Positions 27,042 through 39,779 of a DNA stretch of 64,000 bases are shown one piece after another. Source of the stretch: Dongia sedimenti (lineage in GTDB: Bacteria; Pseudomonadota; Alphaproteobacteria; Dongiales; Dongiaceae); the NCBI GenBank assembly GCA_030715195.1, contig JAUYVI010000010.1, positions 117,942-181,941 of the forward strand, given 5' to 3'. The position numbers and the translations under genes are program-made. The stretch's first letter is position 1. Each line of letters begins with the position of its first letter. The notes below the pieces were generated by a model, which did not search any database, was not told the DNA's origin, and saw nothing but the letters and a program-made list of their open reading frames with translations.

Positions 27042-28361
27042 ATGGAAGGCTCGATCGACTGGGAAACCTTCTCCCACCCGCTCGAACTGCTGGTGGCGCT
27101 CGCCGTCGGCTTGCTGATCGGCATGGAGCGCGAATGGCGGGTCCATCAGGACGAGGACTCCAGCGACGAACACGCCGGGTTGCGCACCTTCGGCCTGATG
27201 GGATTGCTCGGCGGCGTTACCGGATTGCTGCAGGCAAGCGCCGGCTGGCTGACCGCAGCCGCCCTGCTCGCCGTCGCCGCGGTGCTGATCGCCCAGCGTC
27301 GCAAGGGCAATCAGAGCCTGCCGCTGGAAGATGTGACCACCCTGGTCGCCGCCCTGGTCACCACGCTGCTCGGTGCGCTCGCCACCAGCGGGATGCCGCA
27401 GCTCGCGGCGACCAGCGCCGTGGTCATCGTTGTCCTGCTGCACCTGAAACCCACCCTGCACCACTGGGTCGGGGCCCTGAGCCAAGAGGAGCTCCGCGCC
27501 GTCCTACGGTTGCTGGTGATCTCGCTGGTGGTCCTGCCGGTCCTGCCGGACAAGGGCTACGGACCCTACGCGGCGCTCAACCCCCGCACCATCTGGCTGT
27601 TCGTCGTGCTGATCTCGACGCTCTCCTTCGTCGGTTACCTGGCGATCCGGGTGCTCGGCCCGAAGCGCGGTTACCTGGTCACCGGCCTGTTCGGCGGACT
27701 GGTCTCATCGACCGCGACCACCGCCGCCCTGGCGCGCTTGGCCCGGCAGGATCAGAGGTCGGTCGCGCCGCTCGCCGCCGGGATCGCGCTGGCCAACGGC
27801 GTGAGCGTGGTGCGCATGACGGCCGTCGTCGCGGCGATCCACCCGGCCCTGGCCTTCGCCGCCGCCTGGCCGCTCGGCTGCGGCGCGCTGGTTGCGCTGA
27901 TCTGCGCGCTGCTGCTGTGGCGGGCCCATGACGGCAAGGGCACCGGCAAGGCGATCGAGATCAGCAATCCGTTCGGCCTCGGCCCCGCGCTCAAGCTCGC
28001 GTCATTGCTCGCCGTCATCCAGGTGCTCGCCGCCTTTCTCGAGGACCGCTACGGCCAGGCGGGCATCCAGGTGCTGGCCGCCTTCGCCGGTCTGGTCGAT
28101 GTCGATGCGATCACCTTGACGGTCGCACGTGGCACCGCCGGCGGCGCCGCCATCGCGCCGGCCGTCGCCGCCCTGCTGATCGCCGTCCTGGCCAATGCCG
28201 TCTTCAAGTCGGTGGTGCTGTTCTCGGCCGGCGGCAAGATCGCCATCTGGGGCATCGGCGCTCTCGCGCTGATGTGCACGGCCGGCGCCATCGCCTGGGC
28301 GATCCCCTCGCCGCTCGAAGCCCTGGGTGGAGACGCTCTGGTGAATCAGCCTTCCGGCTGA
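27042..28361 (+). CDS. MgtC/SapB family membrane protein with DUF4010 domain
   Basis: 439 residues with a GGGAGAGAG ribosome site. The N-terminal third is MgtC/SapB-like (ELLVALAVGLLIGMEREWR, then GLRTFGLMGLLGG, with the conserved Arg and Gly residues). The C-terminal two thirds match DUF4010 (LFGGLVSSTATTAALARLARQD and many helices). About 12 membrane segments are visible. No transport function is established for this fusion. It is 25 bases behind the exporter genes and probably transcribed with them, so an envelope-stress or ion-related role under low oxygen is conceivable. Its 3' end overlaps the convergent VOC gene by 16 bases. Confidence 0.85.
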   Translation: MEGSIDWETFSHPLELLVALAVGLLIGMEREWRVHQDEDSSDEHAGLRTFGLMGLLGGVTGLLQASAGWLTAAALLAVAAVLIAQRRKGNQSLPLEDVTTLVAALVTTLLGALATSGMPQLAATSAVVIVVLLHLKPTLHHWVGALSQEELRAVLRLLVISLVVLPVLPDKGYGPYAALNPRTIWLFVVLISTLSFVGYLAIRVLGPKRGYLVTGLFGGLVSSTATTAALARLARQDQRSVAPLAAGIALANGVSVVRMTAVVAAIHPALAFAAAWPLGCGALVALICALLLWRAHDGKGTGKAIEISNPFGLGPALKLASLLAVIQVLAAFLEDRYGQAGIQVLAAFAGLVDVDAITLTVARGTAGGAAIAPAVAALLIAVLANAVFKSVVLFSAGGKIAIWGIGALALMCTAGAIAWAIPSPLEALGGDALVNQPSG

Positions 28362-28714
28362 TGACAGACCGCCTCGATGTTGTGTCCGTCGGGATCGAAC
28401 ACGAAGGCGCCGTAATAGTTCGGATGATAATGCCCGCGAATGCCCGGCCCGCCGTTGTCGCGTCCGCCGGCGGCGAGCGCCGCAGCATGGAAGGCGCGAA
28501 CCTGCGCGCGCGTCTTGGCGATGAAGGCGAAATGGATCGCGCCCGGCGCACTGCCGCCGCCGAGCCAGAATTCCGGGCGCCCGTCGGTGCCGAGCAGCGC
28601 CCAGCCCTCACCCTCCTCGACGATCCCCATGCCGAGCGGCGCCAGGGCGGCGAGATAGAAGGCTTTGCTCCTCGGAAAGTCGGCGACGGTGAAGCCGAGA
28701 TGGTCGATGGGCAC
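28346..28714 (-). CDS. VOC family (glyoxalase/bleomycin-resistance fold) protein
   Basis: 122 residues, a single vicinal-oxygen-chelate domain made of paired beta-alpha-beta-beta-beta modules: IDHLGFTVADFPRSKAFYLAALAPLG at the start and YYGAFVFDPDGHNIEAVCH at the end, with His and Glu in metal-ligand positions. The substrate is unknown. The start is a GTG one base after the uvrB stop, so it is probably read through from uvrB. Confidence 0.85.
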   Translation of the reverse strand: MPIDHLGFTVADFPRSKAFYLAALAPLGMGIVEEGEGWALLGTDGRPEFWLGGGSAPGAIHFAFIAKTRAQVRAFHAAALAAGGRDNGGPGIRGHYHPNYYGAFVFDPDGHNIEAVCHQPEG

Positions 28715-28715
28715 G

Positions 28716-30890
<2,175 letters not shown>

Positions 30891-30986
30891 CCGCCCTATA
30901 TAGTACGGGGGCGTTTCAGCGCAAAGGCAGCCGGGCGGTGGAATGCCACGCTGCTGACAGAACGCTGGCAATACCCCTTTGGAGTC

Positions 30987-31193
30987 TCAGCCTTTCCGGT
31001 CTTCCGGGGCACGGATCGCCCGCAGGCATTCGGCGTAAGTGTCGAGGATCCACTGCCGGTCGGCATTGGTCCGATCCTTGGACGGATTGCCGTGCAGGGT
31101 CTTGTTCTCGAGATCGGCGATCAGCACCAGCAGGCGATAGGCAACGTTCTCCGGGGATTCGTCGGCGGCATGATCGGTGACTTGCTCGGACAT
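30987..31193 (-). CDS. Small hypothetical protein, 68 residues
   Basis: Not recognised. The ATG at 31193 has an AAAGGAAC Shine-Dalgarno. The product is soluble and acidic at its N-terminus (MSEQVTDHAADESPE), then has a predicted helix (NVAYRLLVLIADLENK), a polar linker (HGNPSKDRTNADRQ) and a second amphipathic helix (WILDTYAECLRAIRA). The coding frame is supported by codon choice and by a promoter-like layout upstream: an FNR-type box at 31248-31261 and a -10-like TAGTTT at 31220-31225. It lies between csoR and uvrB on the same strand. It may be a small low-oxygen-induced regulator or adaptor, which is speculation. Confidence 0.7.
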   Translation of the reverse strand: MSEQVTDHAADESPENVAYRLLVLIADLENKTLHGNPSKDRTNADRQWILDTYAECLRAIRAPEDRKG

Positions 31194-31219
31194 CGGGGTT
31201 CCTTTCGGCGAGGTGCCGG

Positions 31220-31261
31220 AAACTACCCCGCCGAAGCGGTGCGCACCCTGATCCAGGTCAA
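31220..31261 (-). promoter_or_regulatory. FNR/FixK-like promoter of the 68-residue protein
   Basis: On the minus strand, TTGACCTGGATCAG (31261-31248) matches TTGA-N6-TCAA at all but the last base. TAGTTT at 31225-31220 is centred exactly 32 bases from the box centre, the same geometry as the box before the ABC exporter. The start codon follows about 27 bases later. Confidence 0.5.
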
Positions 31262-31267
31262 TGAATC

Positions 31268-31543
31268 TCAGCGCTCGCTGCGGCCCAGTACCTCCATCAA
31301 CTCGGCGATTTTCGCCCGCTGCTCCTTGGGATCGCCGCTGGCGATCGCGTGTTCGACGCAATGCCCGACATGATCTTTCAGCACGATCTCCTCGATCCGA
31401 CGCAAGGCGGCGCGCACCGCGGCGATCTGGGTCACCACGTCGATGCAATAGCGGTCCTCCTCCACCATCCGGGAGAGGCCGCGCACCTGGCCTTCGACGC
31501 GGTTGAGGCGCTTCAGGCAATCGTTTTTCGTCTCGGTCTGCAT
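31268..31543 (-). CDS. csoR: Copper-sensing transcriptional repressor CsoR
   Basis: 91 residues from the ATG at 31543. It is an all-helical CsoR/FrmR-family repressor that leaves DNA when it binds Cu(I). The metal ligands are Cys33, His58 and Cys62, with the 25 and 4 residue spacing of the classic Cys-His-Cys copper site. Helix 1 has the conserved RLNRVEGQVRGLSRM. It is divergent from a copper-type P-ATPase, and two palindromes lie between the genes. The likely -10 (TATATG, 31556-31551) is only about 8 bases from the ATG, so the transcript may be leaderless. Confidence 0.92.
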   Translation of the reverse strand: MQTETKNDCLKRLNRVEGQVRGLSRMVEEDRYCIDVVTQIAAVRAALRRIEEIVLKDHVGHCVEHAIASGDPKEQRAKIAELMEVLGRSER

Positions 31544-31546
31544 GGC

Positions 31547-31605
31547 TTGACATATACCCCCTACGGGTATATTTGACAAGAGGACATATACCCCCCGGGG
31601 GTTAA
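31547..31605. promoter_or_regulatory. Divergent csoR/copA promoters with two CsoR operator candidates
   Basis: Site 1 is a perfect palindrome ATATACCC-N5-GGGTATAT (31552-31572). Site 2 is the related ATATACCCC-CC-GGGGGTTAA (31586-31605). Both have the A/T-rich ends and G/C tracts of CsoR operators. Site 1 lies inside two opposed promoters: TTGACA (31547-31552) with TATATT (31568-31573) toward copA, spacing 15, and TTGTCA (31579-31574) with TATATG (31556-31551) toward csoR, spacing 17. Bound repressor would block both. Confidence 0.7.
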
Positions 31606-31620
31606 GGAGCGGAGCGTTTC

Positions 31621-33990
<2,370 letters not shown>

Positions 33991-34602
33991 TCAAATCGGC
34001 GGCGTGGCGCCGTCGAGCCCGACCAGGACGCGCGTCGCCGTTACCGCGCCGCTCGCATCCTTGGTCCCGGTCACGCTGACCTTGGCTTTGGGTTTCAGCA
34101 TCGACGCATTGCCCTGGCCCAGCATCACGACCGGCGTGCCCTTCGGCACCACCACGGTCTTCTGGCCGTCCTTGTAGGTCAGCGTCAAAGTCAGCCCGTT
34201 GTCGGTGACCGCGCCCTGCGTGCCGAGGATGTTGGTGATGGTGGCGTTGGTCATCGTCCCCTGCGCCACTTGCGGGAAGGGTCGGTAGCCCTCGCCGGTG
34301 CCGCGCATCGCCTCCGGGAAGATATGCACCTCCACCGCCTTCAGCGTGCCGTCCGCCTGGGGGATCGCCGCGGTGCCGACGAACATGCCCGGCGTGATGT
34401 CCGCAAGCTCCGCGGTTTCCAGCGAAGCGATGCGCGTTGCATCGGTCACCTTGACCGCGACCGGCGCCGAGCCGCCGGACATGCTGAAACTCCGCCCGGT
34501 CACCGATTGGATCGCGCCCTTGAGATGCACCGGCGGCGAATCGGCCGAAGCTGCTGTTGCAAACGCACCGAGAAAGAAGAGGGAAACGAGAAGTCGTCTC
34601 AT
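33991..34602 (-). CDS. Exported DUF5666-like beta-strand-rich protein
   Basis: 203 residues from the ATG at 34602. A signal peptide (RRLLVSLFFLGAFATAASA) covers about residues 2-21. The rest is composed of short beta-strand repeats such as VHLKGAIQSVTGRSFSM, ITNILGTQGAVTDNGLTLTL and AKVSVTGTKDASGAVTATRVLVG, which resemble the OB-like repeats of DUF5666 proteins. No catalytic residues can be named. It converges directly on copA with no gap, and nothing else links it to copper. Confidence 0.65.
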   Translation of the reverse strand: MRRLLVSLFFLGAFATAASADSPPVHLKGAIQSVTGRSFSMSGGSAPVAVKVTDATRIASLETAELADITPGMFVGTAAIPQADGTLKAVEVHIFPEAMRGTGEGYRPFPQVAQGTMTNATITNILGTQGAVTDNGLTLTLTYKDGQKTVVVPKGTPVVMLGQGNASMLKPKAKVSVTGTKDASGAVTATRVLVGLDGATPPI

Positions 34603-34786
34603 GGCCGTCACCACCACTGCTGTCGCGCCGCCACGCCGGTCCTGATAGTGGGGAGCGGCAGGTGCCCGTGCAAGTCGCACGTCCGTGATCGGCATAGCCC
34701 TGATGCATATGGGGTCTCCGGCCTTGCGGCGCGCCGGCTTTTGCTTAGACTGCGCCCCGCTTCCCACCCATCAGGACTCCCCGCAA

Positions 34787-35731
34787 ATGGCCAAGACTTA
34801 TGCGATCGCCATCGTTGGCATCGGCAAGATCACCGAGGACCAGCACCTCCCCTGCATCGCCAAGAATCCGCGCTTCAAGCTGACCGGACTGGTCAGCCAG
34901 CGCGGTGTCGCCCGCGACGGCGTGCCGAGCTTCAAGACGCTGGGCGAATTGCTGAACTCCTCGACGACGGTCGATGCGGTCGCGATCTGCACCCCGCCCA
35001 ACGCCCGCCATGCGATCGCGGTCGAGGCGATGGATGCCGGGAAAGACGTCCTCCTGGAGAAGCCGACCACCGCGACCACGCTGGAGACCGCCGACCTGGT
35101 CGCCCACGCCGCCAAGACCAAGCGTGTCGCCTACGCGACCTGGCATTCGCAGCACAACGCCGCGGTCGATGAGGCGAAGCGGCTGCTGCAGGGCCAGCGG
35201 CTGAAGCGCCTGCACGTCGAATGGAAAGAGGATGTGAAGCGCTGGCATCCAGGGCAGGAATGGATCTGGGCGCCGGGCGGCTTCGGCGTTTTCGATCCCA
35301 CCATCAACGCGCTCTCGATCCTGACCAAGATCCTCCCCGGCCCGCTCTTCGTCACGTCGGCCGAGCTGATCACGCCCTCGAACCGCGAGACCCCGATTGC
35401 CGGCAAGGTCAGTTTCCGCAGCCCGGCCGCGGCTTCCGGCGCGGCTTTGACGGCCGAGGTCGATTGGCGCCAGACCGGTCCGCAGAGCTGGAACATCGAC
35501 ATCGAGACCGAATCCGGCCAGAAGCTGGCGCTGCGCGAAGGCGGCTCGAAGCTCAGCGTGGACGGCAAGGAAACCGTCGCCGCGCCGATGGAAGAATACG
35601 AGCGCATCTACGAGCACTTCGCCGAGCTTTTGGACAAAGGCGAGAGCGACATGCACTACGCGCCTTTGCAGCTCGTCGCCGACGCCTTCTTCGTCGGCAA
35701 GCGCGTGGCGACCGATGCCTTCCATTGGTGA
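34787..35731 (+). CDS. Gfo/Idh/MocA family oxidoreductase, D-galactose 1-dehydrogenase-like
   Basis: 314 residues from the ATG at 34787. The N-terminal Rossmann fold begins AIAIVGIGKITEDQHLPCI; the family's EKP motif appears as LLEKPTTA. The stretch from about residue 145 (EWKEDVKRWHPGQEWIW, then GGFGVFDPTINALSI) closely resembles bacterial D-galactose 1-dehydrogenases, which oxidise galactose to galactonolactone at the start of the De Ley-Doudoroff path. That assignment is from recalled family sequences; L-arabinose or D-fucose may also be substrates. No galactonate genes adjoin it. Confidence 0.75.
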   Translation: MAKTYAIAIVGIGKITEDQHLPCIAKNPRFKLTGLVSQRGVARDGVPSFKTLGELLNSSTTVDAVAICTPPNARHAIAVEAMDAGKDVLLEKPTTATTLETADLVAHAAKTKRVAYATWHSQHNAAVDEAKRLLQGQRLKRLHVEWKEDVKRWHPGQEWIWAPGGFGVFDPTINALSILTKILPGPLFVTSAELITPSNRETPIAGKVSFRSPAAASGAALTAEVDWRQTGPQSWNIDIETESGQKLALREGGSKLSVDGKETVAAPMEEYERIYEHFAELLDKGESDMHYAPLQLVADAFFVGKRVATDAFHW

Positions 35732-35772
35732 TTGCCGTATCCTCCGGCCGCGATAAAGACGGAGGATGACGA

Positions 35773-36015
35773 TCACCGGATAAGCGACAGCGCCTCTTTC
35801 GCCGAGATGAATCCTTCCTCCCAGTGGTCCCTGTCCAGTTCGCATATTGAGATCTGAAAGCCGGCTGGATGATCTCGAAATCCGGGTAGAGACAGCAGGC
35901 GCGCAATAGCCGCTTGCGCGCCTGCTTCTTCCCGATAGGCGCCGATCAGTTTGGCATCCCCGCCATTCTCACCGGCCACCCGGACGTGCCAGAGGATGAA
36001 GACGTGTGTCACCAT
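35773..36015 (-). CDS. DUF7336-like small protein
   Basis: 80 residues. The pattern THVFILWHV, then KLIGAYREEAGAQAAI and LPGFRDHPAGFQI, with ELDRDHWEEGF, matches a family of small proteins of unknown role often annotated as DUF7336. The ATG overlaps the stop of the ABC exporter gene by one base (TGATG), with a GTG one codon earlier. The two are therefore probably co-translated, but no functional link is known. Confidence 0.7.
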   Translation of the reverse strand: MVTHVFILWHVRVAGENGGDAKLIGAYREEAGAQAAIARLLSLPGFRDHPAGFQISICELDRDHWEEGFISAKEALSLIR

Positions 36016-37838
36016 CACGCCTCCACCAGCCCCAGCACCTGCCGGTCGAACAGCTTCCTGTAGATGCCGTCCGGCCGCTTGGTGAGCGCGCGGTGGTCGC
36101 CTTCCTCGATGATGCGGCCGCGGTCGAAGACCAGGATCCGCTTCAGCGCCCGCACGGTCGAGAGTCGATGCGCGATCACGATCGCGGTGCGGCCTTCGAT
36201 CAGCCGCTCGGTCGCCTCGTGGATCAGCGCCTCGGATTCCGAATCCAGGCTCGAGGTCGCCTCGTCCAGGATCAGGATCGGTGCATCCGCCAGGAACGCC
36301 CGCGCCAGGGCGACGCGCTGGCGCTCGCCGCCCGAGAGCTTCACGCCGCGCTCGCCGACCAGCGTGCCATAGCCCTTGGGCAGCCGCTCGATGAAGACAT
36401 GCGCATTGGCCAGCCGCGCCGCCTCCTCGATCTCCGCCATGGTCGCGTTCGGCCGGCCATAGGCGATGTTCTCCGCCAGCGACCGGTGGAACAGGATCGG
36501 CTCCTGCTGCACGATGGCGATCTGCGACCGCAACGCCGATTGGGGCACCTGCGCGATGTCCTGGCCGTCGATCAGGATGCGTCCGCCGTTCACGTCGTGC
36601 AGCCGCTGGATCAGCTTCACGAAGGTGGTCTTGCCGGAACCCGAGAGTCCAACCAGGCCGACCTGCTCGCCCGCTTCGATCGTCACGTTCAAGCCGTCAT
36701 AGAGCGGCTTGTCGTGGCCGGCGTAGTGGAACAGCACGTCCTGGAACTCGATCCGCCCATCGGTGATGACGATCGGCCGCGCCTGGCCGTGATCGGCGAT
36801 GCCATAGGGCTCGACGCCGATCGCGACCAGCTCCTCCATCTCGTTCACCGCATGCTGCAGGTCGCGGATGTACCAGCCCACGTCCCGCAGATAGCCGTGG
36901 ATCACCAGGTACGCGGTCAGCACATAGGCGAGATCGCCCGGCGTGGCCTGGCCGTCCCACCAGAGATAAAGCGCAAAGCCGATGATCGCCGCGCGCAGCG
37001 CCAGCAGCGCCACCAACTGGGCGGTGCCGTTGTTGTTGCTGCGCATCCAGGTGCGCGCCGTGCGCCGCCGCCACTTGGCCACCACCATGGCGAAGCGCGC
37101 GTCCTCGCGCCCCTCGGCGCCGAATGCCTTCACCACCGAATTGCAGGAGACGGCGTCGGCCAGCGCGCCGCCCACCCGCGTATCCCAGAGGTTGGAGAGT
37201 CGGGCGGACGGTCCGACATAGCCGACCGACCCTAGCGCCGCCAGGAGCAGGAAGCCGACAGCGCCCAGCAGCACGATGGCACCCATCAGCGGCCAGCGCT
37301 GGCCGAGCAGCACGGTGGTGCCGAGCAACACCACCGCGGAGGGCATCAGCGCCACCAGCACGGTGTCGTTCAGGAGATCGAGCGCCCACATGCCGCGGGT
37401 CACCTTGCGCACGGTCGAGCCGGCGAAGGTATTGGCATGCCAGTCGGTGGCGAAGCGCTGCACCCGGGCAAAGGCCTCGCGTGCCGCATCCGACATCATC
37501 CGCAGCGTCATGCGCACGACGCCGTGAAAGCCAAGTTGCCGGAACAGCACGCTGAGCGCGCCGAGCCCGACCATCGCGGCCAAGGCCTTCAGCGCGGACT
37601 CGAGCGCGATCTCGCGATCGAACGACGCCATTCCGGCCGGCGCCACCGCATCGACCAGCTTGCCGGCATAGATCGGCGCCAGCAATTCGGCCAGGGTCGA
37701 GAGCATGACGCAGCCGGCGACCGCCGAGACCACCCAGGGCTGGCGTCGCCAATGGCCGAAGGTGAAGCCCAGCACGTTCTGGAACGGCGCCGCGCGGCGC
37801 CGCAGCTCAGCCACAACAGAGGAAAAATCGATCTTCAT
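36015..37838 (-). CDS. ABC exporter, fused membrane and ATPase domains
   Basis: 607 residues from the ATG at 37838. An N-terminal six-helix type IV export domain (about 35-330) is followed by one nucleotide-binding domain with Walker A GLSGSGKTT, signature LSGGERQRV, Walker B ILILDEATSSLDSE and a normal H-loop (IVIAHRLSTV). It is a half-transporter that should work as a homodimer, of the MsbA/lipid or multidrug exporter group. The substrate is unknown. Downstream is a small DUF7336-like gene; no HlyD partner is nearby. Confidence 0.9.
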   Translation of the reverse strand: MKIDFSSVVAELRRRAAPFQNVLGFTFGHWRRQPWVVSAVAGCVMLSTLAELLAPIYAGKLVDAVAPAGMASFDREIALESALKALAAMVGLGALSVLFRQLGFHGVVRMTLRMMSDAAREAFARVQRFATDWHANTFAGSTVRKVTRGMWALDLLNDTVLVALMPSAVVLLGTTVLLGQRWPLMGAIVLLGAVGFLLLAALGSVGYVGPSARLSNLWDTRVGGALADAVSCNSVVKAFGAEGREDARFAMVVAKWRRRTARTWMRSNNNGTAQLVALLALRAAIIGFALYLWWDGQATPGDLAYVLTAYLVIHGYLRDVGWYIRDLQHAVNEMEELVAIGVEPYGIADHGQARPIVITDGRIEFQDVLFHYAGHDKPLYDGLNVTIEAGEQVGLVGLSGSGKTTFVKLIQRLHDVNGGRILIDGQDIAQVPQSALRSQIAIVQQEPILFHRSLAENIAYGRPNATMAEIEEAARLANAHVFIERLPKGYGTLVGERGVKLSGGERQRVALARAFLADAPILILDEATSSLDSESEALIHEATERLIEGRTAIVIAHRLSTVRALKRILVFDRGRIIEEGDHRALTKRPDGIYRKLFDRQVLGLVEA

Positions 37839-38036
37839 GATCTTGATCCGGCGCCGCCCTCCCTCGGTTAACCGGGGGGCGGAGCGCCGCTCCACTCAAA
37901 TGGGTTCGACGGATGCGGAAGCGCGATCAATCGCGCATCGGCACGGGGTCGGCCTGAATCTCAGGAGTTTCCGGCGGGGCGGAGAGGTTTGCCCCGCGGC
38001 ACCCGACCTATCCGGTCGGCGCCTTCTCTGTCGGTT

Positions 38037-38174
38037 CTAACGAGAAGGCGGTCGAGATTCCGCGGCATCGAGCGACCCCGGCTTGACCTTGAGCCGACCC
38101 ATCCATTCGTAATGTTGGGTCGACGCAATATACGGGGCCCGGCCGAAAGCGACGGACATGATGGCGATACTCAT
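38037..38174 (-). CDS. Small protein of 45 residues with a strong ribosome site
   Basis: Not recognised. The ATG at 38174 is preceded by GGAGG with 6 bases between, one of the best Shine-Dalgarno sites in the window. The product MSIAIMSVAFGRAPYIASTQ is followed by HYEWMGRLKVKPGSLDAAES and ends RPPSR. It has a mildly hydrophobic start and a basic tail, without a clear membrane helix. It lies in an otherwise empty 426-base gap between an ABC exporter and a MocR regulator, so the frame is not a shadow of another gene. It could be a small protein or a leader peptide. Confidence 0.5.
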   Translation of the reverse strand: MSIAIMSVAFGRAPYIASTQHYEWMGRLKVKPGSLDAAESRPPSR

Positions 38175-38264
38175 GCTGATCCTCCGGCCACGCGTTGAGT
38201 GAAGAAACCAATATTTACCGAAGTTGCGCGGGAAATGCAACCCGGGGTCAGGAGCTGGATCCCT

Positions 38265-39683
38265 CTACTTCCGCCGCAGCAGCTTGCCGAGCACCTCGAT
38301 CAGCCGCGGCGCCGTGCTCTGCGCGATGTTGAAACGCAGGAAGCGTTTCCATTGCCGCGACGGGCTGAACACCGTGCCCGGCGCCAGCACGACTCCCTGC
38401 TCAATCGCCTGCGCCGCCAGCACCGTCGCATCCGGCGCACCCGCGGGCAGCTCCATCCAGAGGAAGATGCCTTGCTCGGTCTCGGTCCAGACCTTCAACC
38501 CGAGCGCCTCCAACCGGCGGCGCAGCGGCGGCGTGGTGCGGCGCAGCTTCTCGCGCAAGCCGGCGACGTGCTTCCTGTAGCTGCCATCCTCCAGCAGCCG
38601 GTGCACCACCTGGGCCGCCACCTGATTGTTGCCGAAGGTGGTCGCGAGCTTCAAATCGGCGAGATGCCGGATCGTCTCCTCCGGCCCCGCGATGAAGCCG
38701 ACCCGGAGCGCCGCCGAGATGGTCTTCGAGAACCCGCCGAGATGCAGCACACGCTGAAAACCATCCAAGGCCGCGAGCCGCGGCGTCGGCACCGATTGAA
38801 AATCGCGGAACACGTCGTCCTCGACGATCCGGAAGCCGTAGCGCTGCGCGAGATTCAGCAGCCGGTGCGCCTGGCCCGGCGCAAGGCTCAAGCCGGTCGG
38901 ATTCTGCAGAGCCGGGTTGGTGAGATAGAGCTTCGGCTGCGCCGACACGGCCAGCCGTTCCAACGCGGCGAGATCGACGCCGTCGCGGGTGACCGGCACC
39001 GCCAGCGCCTTGGCGCGATGGGCGCGCAGCACCGCATGGTAGTTGAAATAGCCGGGATCATCGACCAGCACCGCGTCGCCCGGCTGCAGCAAATGCCGGC
39101 AGACGAGATCGATCGCCTGCGAGGCGCCGTCGGTCAGCAGGATCGTCTCGGGCGTCACGGCTATGTCGAGCTCCGCCAGGCGCAAGCGGATCTGCTGCCG
39201 CAACGGCAGATAGCCGAGCGGATGGCCGTATTGCAGCAGCTGTGACCCCTTCATGGCGGCGATCCCGCGTAACGCCCGGCGGATGCCGTCCTCGGGCAGC
39301 CAGGAATCCGGCAGCCAGCCGCAGGCGGAGTGGATGACCCGATCGTCGAGCGACAGCGACTGCCGCATCATCCAGACCGGATCGACCGCCTCCGGCGCCG
39401 CGCGGCCCGGCACCGCGTCGGGCACGGCCAGGGTGAGCGGCGCCTCGCGCCCGGCGACGAAGAAACCCGATTTCGGCCTGGCGACGACCAGCCCCTGGGC
39501 CGCCAGACGGTCATAGGCCTCGACCGCGGTGAACGGGCTGATCCGGTTCGCCGCCGCCAGCCGCCGGATCGACGGCAGCTTCTCGCCCGGCAGCAGCCGC
39601 TTCGCCGCGATCGCCGCCCGCAATGCCGCAACCACCTGCTCCTGCAGCGGTGTCACGGCGTTGGATTTCAGATCGAGATCCAT
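38265..39683 (-). CDS. MocR family regulator (GntR-type helix-turn-helix fused to an aminotransferase fold)
   Basis: 472 residues from the ATG at 39683. The winged helix at about 10-75 (TPLQEQVVAALRAAIAAKRL, then LPSIRRLAAANRISPFTAVEAY in part) is joined by a linker to a fold-type I PLP domain with TDGASQAIDLV, NPTG-like QNPTGLSL and the lysine segment FSKTISAALRVGF. Such proteins sense PLP or amino-acid derivatives and control vitamin B6, GABA, taurine or transporter genes. The divergent EamA transporter gene at 39899 is the likely target. A 14-base palindrome lies 13 bases before its start. Confidence 0.9.
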   Translation of the reverse strand: MDLDLKSNAVTPLQEQVVAALRAAIAAKRLLPGEKLPSIRRLAAANRISPFTAVEAYDRLAAQGLVVARPKSGFFVAGREAPLTLAVPDAVPGRAAPEAVDPVWMMRQSLSLDDRVIHSACGWLPDSWLPEDGIRRALRGIAAMKGSQLLQYGHPLGYLPLRQQIRLRLAELDIAVTPETILLTDGASQAIDLVCRHLLQPGDAVLVDDPGYFNYHAVLRAHRAKALAVPVTRDGVDLAALERLAVSAQPKLYLTNPALQNPTGLSLAPGQAHRLLNLAQRYGFRIVEDDVFRDFQSVPTPRLAALDGFQRVLHLGGFSKTISAALRVGFIAGPEETIRHLADLKLATTFGNNQVAAQVVHRLLEDGSYRKHVAGLREKLRRTTPPLRRRLEALGLKVWTETEQGIFLWMELPAGAPDATVLAAQAIEQGVVLAPGTVFSPSRQWKRFLRFNIAQSTAPRLIEVLGKLLRRK

Positions 39684-39695
39684 CTGTATTGGTCT

Positions 39696-39709
39696 CTGTA
39701 GCGGTACAG
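39696..39709. promoter_or_regulatory. Candidate MocR operator
   Basis: CTGTA-GCGG-TACAG, a perfect 5-base inverted repeat, lies just upstream of the MocR start in the divergent region before the EamA gene. A looser GGTA-N15-TACC repeat (39703-39725) overlaps it. Assignment rests on symmetry and position. Confidence 0.4.
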
Positions 39710-39779
39710 CTTGAGGAACTATACCGCATCTGTGGCTGGAGAGGCGAGCGCTTGCGGACGATCTTCTGCGGTGCGTCGC

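Noticed and set aside
22170..28361. The exporter plus MgtC/DUF4010 operon as a possible defence system
   Set aside because: All genes fit known export and membrane families, and nothing nuclease-like or sensor-like is present.
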